Shown here piece by piece: positions 1 to 5,678 of a DNA stretch of 6,859 bases. The stretch covers positions 1-6,859 of the forward strand of contig VGKX01000054.1 of the NCBI GenBank assembly GCA_016866895.1, given 5' to 3'. The number at the start of each line of letters is the position of its first letter. Within the stretch, counting starts at the first letter, position 1. A program made the position numbers and the translations under genes. The DNA is from Candidatus Parvarchaeota archaeon. Lineage in GTDB: Archaea > Micrarchaeota > Micrarchaeia > Anstonellales > VGKX01. The notes beneath the pieces were generated by a model, which was given only the letters and a program-made list of their open reading frames with translations, was not told the origin of the DNA and did not search any database.

Positions 1-141
1 AGCCAAAAAATGGAAAAAGCCCTAAACTCTGAAAAAAAATCAGGAAAGATAGTTTACGCCACTGATAAGAAGGTCCTTGAAATCCTCCAGAGGAACCTAA
101 AAAAAGATAAATCTCTTCTTTCCAAGCTTGCCAGCATGTAA
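1..141 (+). CDS. C-terminal end of an unrecognised protein (5' part outside window)
   Basis: Frame 1 is open from the first base to a TAA at 139-141 and gives the last 46 residues of a protein. The tail is lysine-rich and strongly helical in character (KVLEILQRNLKKDKSLLSKL) and follows a short beta-like stretch, GKIVYATD. I do not recognise the family. It is read as coding because it is open to the edge, has a protein-like composition, and ends 45 bases before the convergent end of proS, as expected in a tightly packed genome. With no start, domain or catalytic motif visible, no function is proposed. The alternative is a chance open frame, which is possible over 46 codons but less likely given the gene density. 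Confidence 0.6.
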   Translation, partial: SQKMEKALNSEKKSGKIVYATDKKVLEILQRNLKKDKSLLSKLASM

Positions 142-157
142 GTTCTTACTGCAGCGG

Positions 158-181
158 CTCTTTCTTCAATCTAAAAACTCC
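158..181. terminator. Possible bidirectional terminator between convergent genes
   Basis: The 45-base gap between two converging stop codons holds a pyrimidine-rich CTCTTTCTTC on the plus strand (158-167) and a run of five T on the minus strand (177-173, in GAGTTTTTAG). Archaeal RNA polymerase terminates at short T-rich tracts without needing a hairpin, so each could end the transcript reading into it. No strong stem-loop was seen. The tracts are short, so confidence is low. Confidence 0.3.
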
Positions 182-186
182 CCTGT

Positions 187-1659
187 CTAGTACTGTCTTG
201 CCGCATACACAACTTCTTTGGCTGCCTTCCCACAAACTATGCACGATGTACCGGTCTTGGCATCAGGTTTTTCCTTCTTTTCAAAATCGCCGCCAAAAAT
301 CGTGCCGCGCACATCTCCGGTTGTTTTTGCCTTCAGTTCGTCGGCGCAATTCTTTCCATCCATCTCCATTGAGCAGAATGCAATGCGTGCAAAGCCGCCT
401 TTCCCAAGTGCGCCTTCAAGCTGCTTCAAATCCTTTGCATCATGAATCTTGCCCTTGAATTGTTCATCGGATTTTTTGAAAATCCTAGCATCAAAATCCA
501 AGAGCAGCTTGCCAACCGTGCCAACAAGCTCTCCAACCTTCACGGTCTTCTTTTCCTTCGGGCTTGCAATATCGCGCATTGCAATCGTTACTGTTTCCTC
601 TTGTGCCTCCCTTGCGCCAACTTCTATGCGAACCGGCACACCCTTTAGCTCCCATTCGTTGTACTTGAAGCCGGGGGAGTTTGCAGAGTCGTCAAGCCTG
701 CATTTTATTCCAGCCCCTTCCAGAATTTTTCTCACTTTTGCGCACGCCTCAAGCACCTGTTTTTCTGTTTCTTTTTTGACAATGGGCACAATCACGCAGG
801 TAAGGGTGGCAAGGCAGGAGGGCAAGACAAGCCCCTTGTCATCTCCATTCACTGAAATCACTGCCGCATAAATCCTTGAAATCGCAGGGCCGTAGCATGT
901 CTGCCATGCAAATTGCTGCTTTCCCGCCTCATCGGTATAGGTTATGTTGAAGGCCTTTGCAAAGTTCTGCCCCAACAGGTGCGTTGAAGGCAATTGCAAT
1001 ACCTTTCCGTCCGGCATCAATGTGTCTGCGGCAAACGTGTCAACCGCACCAGGAAACTTGTCCCACTGCGGCCTTCTGAAAAAAAGGAATGGGACGCAAA
1101 ACTTTTCATGTATCGCCTTTTGCGCAATCTCCATGTCCTCCCTTACCTGTGCTTTGGCTTCTGCCTCGCTTGCAAATGCATCGTGCGCCTCTATCCAGTG
1201 GAATTCTCGGGAGCGTATAAATGGCCTTGTCGCCTTTGTCTCATAGCGCCACACTTGCGAGGAATGGTAAATTTTTATGGGCAAGTCGGCTTTTCCCTGC
1301 ACCCAAAGCGCGTACATTTGGTACATGGCGGTTTCGGATGTCGGCCTCATTGCAAGCCGCTCCTCAAGCTTGTTGCCGCCTGCCTCGCTTACCCAAAAAA
1401 CCTGGGGTGTGAATCCTTCAACGTGCTTTGCCTCGACATGGAAGTTACGCTCAGGAATGACTGCCGGAAACCATGCAGGCACGTGGCCGGTTTTCTCAAG
1501 CTCTGCCTCGTAAACCCTGTACATTCTCATCATTGACATGACTGACCAGGGCAAAAAGACGACAAACCCCTTGACATTATACCTAATGTCGGCAAGCTTT
1601 GCTTCCTTGACAAGCTCGGTGTACCACTCGGAAAAATTCTCTGATTTTTTGGATTTCAT
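187..1659 (-). CDS. proS: Prolyl-tRNA synthetase, archaeal/eukaryotic type
   Basis: Charges tRNA-Pro with proline in the cytoplasm (class II aaRS). The 490-residue length is normal for the archaeal type, which lacks the bacterial editing insertion. Visible in order: motif 1 region ending in WFPAVIPE (63-70); EGFTPQVFWV (81-90); RPTSETAMY (105-113), the proline/ATP pocket; motif 2, WRYETKATRPFIRSREF (137-153); LMPDGK and LGQNFAKAF (214-237); motif 3 with its arginine in GPAISR and then NGDDKGLVLP (257-280); the anticodon-binding domain at about 286-390; and a C-terminal zinc domain with Cys429, Cys438, Cys473 and Cys476, ending in the usual terminal Tyr. Motif 3 is followed by SCLATLTCVIVPI, where the family usually has a PP..AP..VVIVPI pattern, so this is a divergent member. 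It lies 24 bases downstream of rbcL on the same strand. The ATG at 1659 sits about 26 bases from a TATA-like box, which supports this start. Confidence 0.97.
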   Translation of the reverse strand: MKSKKSENFSEWYTELVKEAKLADIRYNVKGFVVFLPWSVMSMMRMYRVYEAELEKTGHVPAWFPAVIPERNFHVEAKHVEGFTPQVFWVSEAGGNKLEERLAMRPTSETAMYQMYALWVQGKADLPIKIYHSSQVWRYETKATRPFIRSREFHWIEAHDAFASEAEAKAQVREDMEIAQKAIHEKFCVPFLFFRRPQWDKFPGAVDTFAADTLMPDGKVLQLPSTHLLGQNFAKAFNITYTDEAGKQQFAWQTCYGPAISRIYAAVISVNGDDKGLVLPSCLATLTCVIVPIVKKETEKQVLEACAKVRKILEGAGIKCRLDDSANSPGFKYNEWELKGVPVRIEVGAREAQEETVTIAMRDIASPKEKKTVKVGELVGTVGKLLLDFDARIFKKSDEQFKGKIHDAKDLKQLEGALGKGGFARIAFCSMEMDGKNCADELKAKTTGDVRGTIFGGDFEKKEKPDAKTGTSCIVCGKAAKEVVYAARQY

Positions 1660-1681
1660 AGAATGGGTTTTGGCTCCTAGG

Positions 1682-1689
1682 TTTTAAAT
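1682..1689 (-). promoter_or_regulatory. TATA-like box for leaderless proS
   Basis: The minus strand reads ATTTAAAA here, centred about 26 bases upstream of the proS ATG, so transcription would start at or next to the start codon. The box overlaps the last codons and the TAA of rbcL. An AGGAG lies at 1678-1674, but its 14-base spacing is long for a Shine-Dalgarno site. proS may therefore be made both from this promoter and by read-through from rbcL. Confidence 0.5.
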
Positions 1690-2982
1690 CGGTTTCCCAT
1701 GGCCCCATTTTCGCAGCGAGGAGGCAAGTTCCTTGTGCGTCTTTGCATACTCCTCAAGGCTAATGCCTTGTTTGTATGCCTCTATTGCCTGCACTGTGGC
1801 CTTTGCTCCAGCCTCAATGCCCATTGGGTGGCCCTGCGTCCCGCCGCCTAGCTGCAGCACAATGTCTGTTGTGCCGTAAATATCAAGGACTTCAGGCACA
1901 AGCCCCGGGTGAAGCCCTCCAGAGGACACAGGCAGCATGGGTTTTGTCGAGCCCCAGCTTTGCGGCATGCGCAGGCCTTTTATCTCCCCAACGTGCTTTT
2001 CCATTATCATTTCCTTCATTGCAACGACTTCGCTCTTGCCTCCTGCAAGCTTCCCTATGACAGTGCCAATGTGAAGCTGGTCAATTCCAATTAACCTTGA
2101 GAGCTTTGCAAGGTAGAGCATTGAGATGCCATGGCGCGGGTTTTTCGTAAATGCAGCGTGCATTGCCCGATGCCCGTGAATTGCCATGTCATAGTCGTGG
2201 GCAAGCTCCACTGCCGTCTGCATCGCAGTAAAGCCGCTTGTCACAATGTCAAGCATGAAATATCTAAAGCCATGCCCGTGCACGAACTTCACGCGCTTTT
2301 CAAGGGTTTTCAAGTCAGGGGCCGTCACATTCAAAAACGCTTCCTTGACATCCCCGGTTTCGCGTTCTGCCATGTCGCGCGCCTTTGCTACCCACTTTAC
2401 TCTTTCCTCAAAGCGGTTGAATTTCTGGTCAGTCAGGTTCTCGTCGTCTTTGAGGCAGTCAATCCCGCCCCTGTAGACTGCCAAGCCGACTTTCATTGCA
2501 TGCTCCTGGGACGTGTAGCCAAGCTTTGGCTTTGGAACAACGGCCGTTATGGGGCCTGACATCCTTTTGAAAACCCTCCTTATGACATCTGGACCGTATT
2601 TTGGGCCGCGAAATGTCCTTACATAGTCCTGTGGAAGCGTGGCGTCCAAAAGCCGTAAGTTCTCAACTGCCTTCATGCCAAATATGTTGCCTCCAAACCC
2701 GCTCATCATGGCAGGCACCGAGCCGTCTTCAAATATTAGTCGCGGATAGGCAATCTTCACAAGGTTTTTGCTCTGCCAGTAGGCATACGCCTTGGTCTTT
2801 GGAAGCAGCCGCGGCGTGTTTGTAAGGGTTGTCCATGTTCCACTTGAGCTCTCGGATGCAATCCTGCCAATTGCATCCTTTGTAGTTATGCCCTTCATGC
2901 ACTCAAAGGAAAACAGGACGTTGATGTCGTTAGCTTTGTGCTTGTATTTGGCGTCAATGAATTCGTTGTACCAGTCTTCCAT
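1684..2982 (-). CDS. rbcL: Ribulose-1,5-bisphosphate carboxylase, form III (archaeal)
   Basis: Carboxylates ribulose-1,5-bisphosphate to two 3-phosphoglycerates. In archaea, form III enzymes act after AMP phosphorylase and ribose-1,5-bisphosphate isomerase in nucleotide-ribose salvage rather than in a Calvin cycle. With the start at 2982 the protein has 432 residues, normal for the family. All expected active-site elements are present (spinach numbers in brackets): Glu44 (60), Thr49-Trp50 (65-66), Asn99 in GNIFG (123), Lys151 and Lys153 in VPKPKLG (175, 177), the carbamylated Lys178 with Asp180 and Glu181 in LKDDEN (201, 203, 204), His271-Arg272 in HGHRAMHA (294-295), His304 (327), loop-6 Lys311 in GTVIGKL (334), Ser354 in SSGG (379), and QLGGGTQGHP. 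This argues for a true carboxylase and not a form IV homologue. The C-terminal EYAKTHKEL...WGH resembles Thermococcus-type III-b, while HIGTVIGKL resembles methanogen III-a. The frame is open 35 more codons to an ATG at 3087, but the 2982 start matches the family N terminus (WYNEFID) and has an SD site. No small subunit gene is present. Confidence 0.96.
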   Translation of the reverse strand: MEDWYNEFIDAKYKHKANDINVLFSFECMKGITTKDAIGRIASESSSGTWTTLTNTPRLLPKTKAYAYWQSKNLVKIAYPRLIFEDGSVPAMMSGFGGNIFGMKAVENLRLLDATLPQDYVRTFRGPKYGPDVIRRVFKRMSGPITAVVPKPKLGYTSQEHAMKVGLAVYRGGIDCLKDDENLTDQKFNRFEERVKWVAKARDMAERETGDVKEAFLNVTAPDLKTLEKRVKFVHGHGFRYFMLDIVTSGFTAMQTAVELAHDYDMAIHGHRAMHAAFTKNPRHGISMLYLAKLSRLIGIDQLHIGTVIGKLAGGKSEVVAMKEMIMEKHVGEIKGLRMPQSWGSTKPMLPVSSGGLHPGLVPEVLDIYGTTDIVLQLGGGTQGHPMGIEAGAKATVQAIEAYKQGISLEEYAKTHKELASSLRKWGHGKPI

Positions 2983-2986
2983 TTCC

Positions 2987-2998
2987 AAAACACCCCTG
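2987..2998 (+). repeat. 12-base direct repeat AAAACACCCCTG, copy 1
   Basis: AAAACACCCCTG occurs here and again at 3133-3144 in the same orientation, within one short intergenic region. On the minus strand this copy contains the rbcL Shine-Dalgarno-like site. It may be a regulatory element or a coincidence; the sequence alone does not decide. Confidence 0.5.
2991..2998 (-). promoter_or_regulatory. Shine-Dalgarno-like site deciding the rbcL start
   Basis: The minus strand reads CAGGGGTG, close to the archaeal GGAGGTG consensus, eight bases before the ATG at 2982-2980. This supports the shorter 432-residue RuBisCO over the 467-residue reading that begins at 3087. Confidence 0.55.
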
Positions 2999-3047
2999 AA
3001 AAATGCTTTTCCTGCCTGTGCCGCGCTCAATGCAACTTTTCTGGCTA

Positions 3048-3073
3048 GCCGTGCCAAAACCTCTGGCAACGGC
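3048..3073 (-). promoter_or_regulatory. Putative hairpin at the 5' end of the rbcL leader RNA
   Basis: Read as minus-strand RNA, GCCG-U-UGCCA (3073-3064) can pair with UGGCA-CGGC (3056-3048) around a seven-base loop. This gives nine GC-rich base pairs with a single bulged U. A transcription start predicted from the TATA-like box at 3102-3095 falls at about 3072, so the hairpin would sit at the very 5' end of a roughly 90-base leader. The pairing is seen in the sequence; the start point and any function are inferred. Confidence 0.4.
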
Positions 3074-3094
3074 AAGACTAGTTGCATTTTCCTG

Positions 3095-3102
3095 TATTTA
3101 AG
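3095..3102 (-). promoter_or_regulatory. Candidate rbcL TATA box
   Basis: The minus strand reads CTTAAATA, preceded by purine-rich GCAAACT that could serve as a BRE. It lies about 115 bases upstream of the favoured rbcL start, predicting a 5' leader of about 90 bases. It is only about 11 bases from the ATG at 3087, too close for that codon to be on the transcript. The plus-strand reading TATTTAAG has no suitably placed start codon downstream and a pyrimidine-rich flank, so the minus direction is preferred. Confidence 0.45.
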
Positions 3103-3132
3103 AGTTTGCAGCTTCTTGTCTGGACAAACTGG

Positions 3133-3144
3133 AAAACACCCCTG
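3133..3144 (+). repeat. 12-base direct repeat AAAACACCCCTG, copy 2
   Basis: Second copy of the element at 2987-2998. It ends six bases before the TATA-like box of the plus-strand DUF2797 gene, next to its BRE position, and lies about 30 bases upstream of the minus-strand rbcL TATA-like box. A protein bound here could affect both divergent promoters. Confidence 0.5.
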
Positions 3145-3150
3145 GAACTG

Positions 3151-3158
3151 TATTTAAG
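3151..3158 (+). promoter_or_regulatory. TATA-like box for the leaderless DUF2797 gene
   Basis: TATTTAAG is centred about 26 bases upstream of the ATG at 3181, the spacing expected when an archaeal transcript begins at its start codon. GGAACTG just upstream may serve as the BRE. No Shine-Dalgarno site precedes the ATG. Together these fix the start at 3181 and exclude the upstream in-frame ATG at 3082. Confidence 0.6.
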
Positions 3159-3180
3159 CAGGTTTTCCCCTCCTCTATTC

Positions 3181-4059
3181 ATGCCACGCCACATAGTAGG
3201 TTTTCTTCCTGCAAACTCCAGGAGGGCAAGCCCGGCACTTGAAGTGGTGCAGCAAGGCTCTGGCACTGAAAGCTTTCTCCTGCCTTTGGCTGGAAACCTC
3301 AAAATTGGCTTTTCAAGGACAGTTGCCTGCATTGGCCATTACGATGGAAAAGAAAGACATCCCTGCCCAAATTCATCAGAGGGCAGGGCACAGTGCCCCC
3401 AGTGCAGGCAAAAGGACATAATGAATGCATACACGTTTGGGGATTTTTCGGATTACCCTGAAAAATACAGGGAGGCGCAAAGGCAGCACTACTCTATTTA
3501 TGTTGCCCAGTTTGGCTGCGATTTGCACAAGTGCGGCCTTACAAAGACACACAGGCTCAAGGACAGGCTTATTGAGCAGGGTGCGGATTTTGGCGCCGAG
3601 GTTGCAAAATTCCTCGGCCCGGACCAGGCATATGAATCCGAATCAGAGCTGTCCGTGCGCTTTGGCATAAAAAAATCCATCATGCAAAAGCAGAAAAACC
3701 TGCGCCTGACTTTCAATGAGCAGGAGGCGCGCATGCGCTTTGATGCACTCCTTTTCAAGCTCAAAAACTCACTTGGCTCGCTTGAGGCTCTAACAGGTGC
3801 GTTTGAGCCATTCTGCGCAACTGGGTATTATCCAAAACTTCCCTGTTTTCCTGCAGATGCAACTTTCATATCAGGCCATGTTTTTGGCAGCAGGGGAAAC
3901 CTGGTTTTTTTCAGGCAAATAGAAAAAGAAAATCCCGCGCAAAACCCTCAGGTGCAAAGCTCAAATGTTTTTTGCATTGACATGAGGCAGCAGGTGGGGC
4001 GGATGATGCTTGGGCTTGAAAGCCGGAACAGGTCGGTGCAGTCAAGGCTCAATCCATAA
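3181..4059 (+). CDS. DUF2797-family protein with a GIY-YIG-like core
   Basis: A 292-residue protein whose middle matches the DUF2797 pattern as I know it: an aromatic GHYDG segment and Cys cluster, then a H-x-YIYxAxFG / K-x-GLT / R...R...EQGA block. Seen here: His60, Cys62, Cys72 and Cys75 (CPQC), a possible zinc site; HYSIYVAQFG (103-112); KCGLTKTHRLKDRLIEQGA (117-135); and acidic YESESEL (151-157). The order SIY, KCG, Arg, Glu resembles a GIY-YIG nuclease fold, but that is my inference, and the second motif has Lys where nucleases have Tyr. The C-terminal part (about 175-292) is helical, then beta-like, with no motif recognised. No signal peptide or membrane segment is present. The family has no established function that I know of. 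It is divergent from rbcL and 64 bases upstream of cca, which has its own promoter-like box. The ATG at 3181 is chosen from the TATA spacing. Confidence 0.8.
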   Translation: MPRHIVGFLPANSRRASPALEVVQQGSGTESFLLPLAGNLKIGFSRTVACIGHYDGKERHPCPNSSEGRAQCPQCRQKDIMNAYTFGDFSDYPEKYREAQRQHYSIYVAQFGCDLHKCGLTKTHRLKDRLIEQGADFGAEVAKFLGPDQAYESESELSVRFGIKKSIMQKQKNLRLTFNEQEARMRFDALLFKLKNSLGSLEALTGAFEPFCATGYYPKLPCFPADATFISGHVFGSRGNLVFFRQIEKENPAQNPQVQSSNVFCIDMRQQVGRMMLGLESRNRSVQSRLNP

Positions 4060-4082
4060 GTCCTGCGAACAAATCCCCAATC

Positions 4083-4090
4083 TATTTAAA
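4083..4090 (+). promoter_or_regulatory. TATA-like box upstream of cca
   Basis: TATTTAAA lies in the 64-base gap after the DUF2797 gene. A start about 26 bases downstream would fall near 4113, leaving a leader of about 11 bases before the ATG at 4124. The only Shine-Dalgarno-like sequence is GGGGA at 4116-4120, which is closely spaced. The box lies downstream of the in-frame ATG at 4010, which argues against that longer start. Confidence 0.5.
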
Positions 4091-4123
4091 CCACCTCCTG
4101 CAATAGTCTTGCCGTGGGGACAA

Positions 4124-5590
4124 ATGGGAAAAGTCAGCCGTAAGGGCAATGGTAAAAAGAGGGCTTCCAGAACCGGAGGAGTTTTGAGGCACGGGAAAGC
4201 CGCAGCTGGGGTCTTGCGTGCCAGGAAAGCCGCACTTGGAGTAATAAAGTCGGTGCTGCCAAAAATTATTCCAAGTCCGCAGGAGCAAAAAAGGCACGAG
4301 CTTGTTGCAATGGAGGCAATAGGCAGGGTCACAAAGTGCGTCCCAAACAACGTTTCCGTGGTGCTTGCAGGCTCAAGCGCCAAGGGGACGCAGCTTGCCG
4401 CATCAACTGACATAGACGTTTTCATTCTTTTTCCGCTTTATTACCAGAAGCACGAGCTTATGCTTCTCGGGCTAAATTACGCAAAGAAGGCCGCGGCGGG
4501 GACGCCTTGGGTGATAGGGTACGCAGAACACCCTTACCTGCGAACAATGCTTCACGGCTGCAAACTCGACATTGTCCCGTCCTACAAGATTTCAGATGCC
4601 CGGGAGATGACCTCTTCTGTTGACCGCTCGCCGCTGCACACCCAGTACGTAAATTCGCGGCTGACGCCTGCCCAGAAAAATGAGGTCCGCCTTCTCAAGC
4701 AGTTCATGAAAAACATCGGGGTTTACGGGGCGGAGGTGCGCGTTGAGGGCTTTTCGGGCTACCTGTGCGAGCTGCTTGTGATAAAATACGGCTCGTTTCT
4801 CGGAGTGCTTGAGGCGGCGTCAAGGTGGCACAATCCAACAATAGACATAGAGGCGCATCACGGCATGCACCCAAGCGGCGAGCCAAAAGCAAGGGAAAAA
4901 TATAATTCCCCACTCGTGGTCATCGACCCGGTGGACAGGAACAGGAACGTTTCTGCAGTTGTTTCAGCCACTTCGCTTTATCGCTTCGTGTTTGCGGCAA
5001 GGAGGTTTTTGCAAAAGCCGTCTGCAAAGTATTTTTTTGCGGAAAGGGTAGTGCACTCAAAGTCCAGGCTTTTGAAAATAATTGGGGCGCGAAAGTCAGA
5101 AATCATGGCATTTGAGTTTGCCTGCCCGCAGCTTGTGCCTGACATCCTGTGGCCCCAGCTCAAAAAAGCGGCCTTGCAGCTTGTTAAGTTCCTCGAATCC
5201 CAGGGCTTCAAGGTTTTCGGCCATTATTTCTGGTCGGATGGAAAAAAATGCCTGGTTCTTGTGGAGATGGAGGTTGCAAGCCTGCCTGCAGTAAGAAAGG
5301 CAATGGGCCCTGCAGTCTATATGCACGCCCAAGCCGATGACTTTATCCGCATGCACAAGGGCTCGCCTGACATACATATTGAACATGAGCGGATGGTTGC
5401 AATAGAACAAAGGAAATTCACTGATGCGCTTGGGGCTTCCGATTACTTCATGAAAAACGCGGCCGCAATGGGCGTGCCTTCCAACCTGTGCAAATACATA
5501 CACATGTACTCGCGGCTTGGGGTTCAAAAGCTGCTTTCGCCAACCTATATATTTGTTGCCGCAGATTATTTCACAAGGAGGATAGTATAA
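4124..5590 (+). CDS. cca: CCA-adding tRNA nucleotidyltransferase, archaeal class I
   Basis: Builds or repairs the 3' CCA end of tRNAs with CTP and ATP and no nucleic-acid template, in the cytoplasm. The protein follows the archaeal class I layout throughout. The nucleotidyltransferase head has GSS (83-85), DIDVFILFP (96-104) and LDIVPSY (148-154), giving the metal carboxylates Asp96, Asp98 and Asp149 (the first is Glu in the Archaeoglobus enzyme). YAEHPYLR (133-140), VDRSPLH (166-172), NEVRLLKQFMK (186-196), YGAEVRVEGFSGYLCELL (201-218) and DPVDRNRNVSA (268-278) are further family signatures. Body and tail domains follow to residue 488. At 488 residues it is longer than the roughly 440 usual for the family. 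Part of the excess is a basic N-terminal tail with 12 Lys/Arg in the first 35 residues. The ATG at 4124 is chosen because it follows the TATA-like box; an in-frame ATG at 4010 lies inside the preceding gene. Confidence 0.95.
   Translation: MGKVSRKGNGKKRASRTGGVLRHGKAAAGVLRARKAALGVIKSVLPKIIPSPQEQKRHELVAMEAIGRVTKCVPNNVSVVLAGSSAKGTQLAASTDIDVFILFPLYYQKHELMLLGLNYAKKAAAGTPWVIGYAEHPYLRTMLHGCKLDIVPSYKISDAREMTSSVDRSPLHTQYVNSRLTPAQKNEVRLLKQFMKNIGVYGAEVRVEGFSGYLCELLVIKYGSFLGVLEAASRWHNPTIDIEAHHGMHPSGEPKAREKYNSPLVVIDPVDRNRNVSAVVSATSLYRFVFAARRFLQKPSAKYFFAERVVHSKSRLLKIIGARKSEIMAFEFACPQLVPDILWPQLKKAALQLVKFLESQGFKVFGHYFWSDGKKCLVLVEMEVASLPAVRKAMGPAVYMHAQADDFIRMHKGSPDIHIEHERMVAIEQRKFTDALGASDYFMKNAAAMGVPSNLCKYIHMYSRLGVQKLLSPTYIFVAADYFTRRIV
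4178..4249 (+). repeat. 30-base (decapeptide) tandem repeat in the cca N-terminal tail
   Basis: Residues 19-28 (GVLRHGKAAA) and 29-38 (GVLRARKAAL) are two copies of a ten-residue unit, followed by a partial third, GVIK. At the DNA level, GGAAAGCCGCA recurs exactly at 4194-4204 and 4224-4234, 30 bases apart, so this looks like an in-frame duplication that has partly diverged. Confidence 0.65.
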
Positions 5591-5636
5591 ACAATTTATT
5601 GGCCGAATCTGGCTGAATAATTGGCAAAAAACAAAC

Positions 5637-5670
5637 CTTAAAACAAATAAGAAGGATTTTCAATTAGGTG
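5637..5670 (+). promoter_or_regulatory. Promoter-like box and Shine-Dalgarno site for the FKBP gene
   Basis: CTTAAAAC at 5637-5644 is a TATA-like box, and AGGTG at 5666-5670 matches the archaeal anti-SD, eight bases before the ATG at 5679. A start 26 bases from the box would fall very near the SD itself, so the true box may lie slightly further upstream. The SD supports the chosen ATG, which is also the only in-frame ATG before the membrane segment. Confidence 0.45.
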
Positions 5671-5678
5671 TTGCTATT

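Noticed and set aside
198..1536. Plus-strand open frames of up to 180 codons opposite proS
   Set aside because: They are antisense shadows of a well-supported synthetase, are low in recognisable motifs, and lack start signals.
3082..3180. Longer DUF2797 reading from the ATG at 3082
   Set aside because: The ATG lies upstream of the TATA-like box at 3151-3158, which is spaced for a leaderless start at 3181; the extra residues look non-coding.
4010..4123. Longer cca reading from the ATG at 4010
   Set aside because: It overlaps the end of the DUF2797 gene, lies upstream of the cca TATA-like box, and its added 38 residues resemble no part of the family.
5593..5622. Imperfect inverted repeat after the cca stop (AATTTATTGGCC / GGCTGAATAATT)
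   Set aside because: The stem contains wobble pairs and a bulge and is followed by an A-rich, not T-rich, stretch, so it does not make a convincing terminator; it may be chance in an A/T-rich gap.
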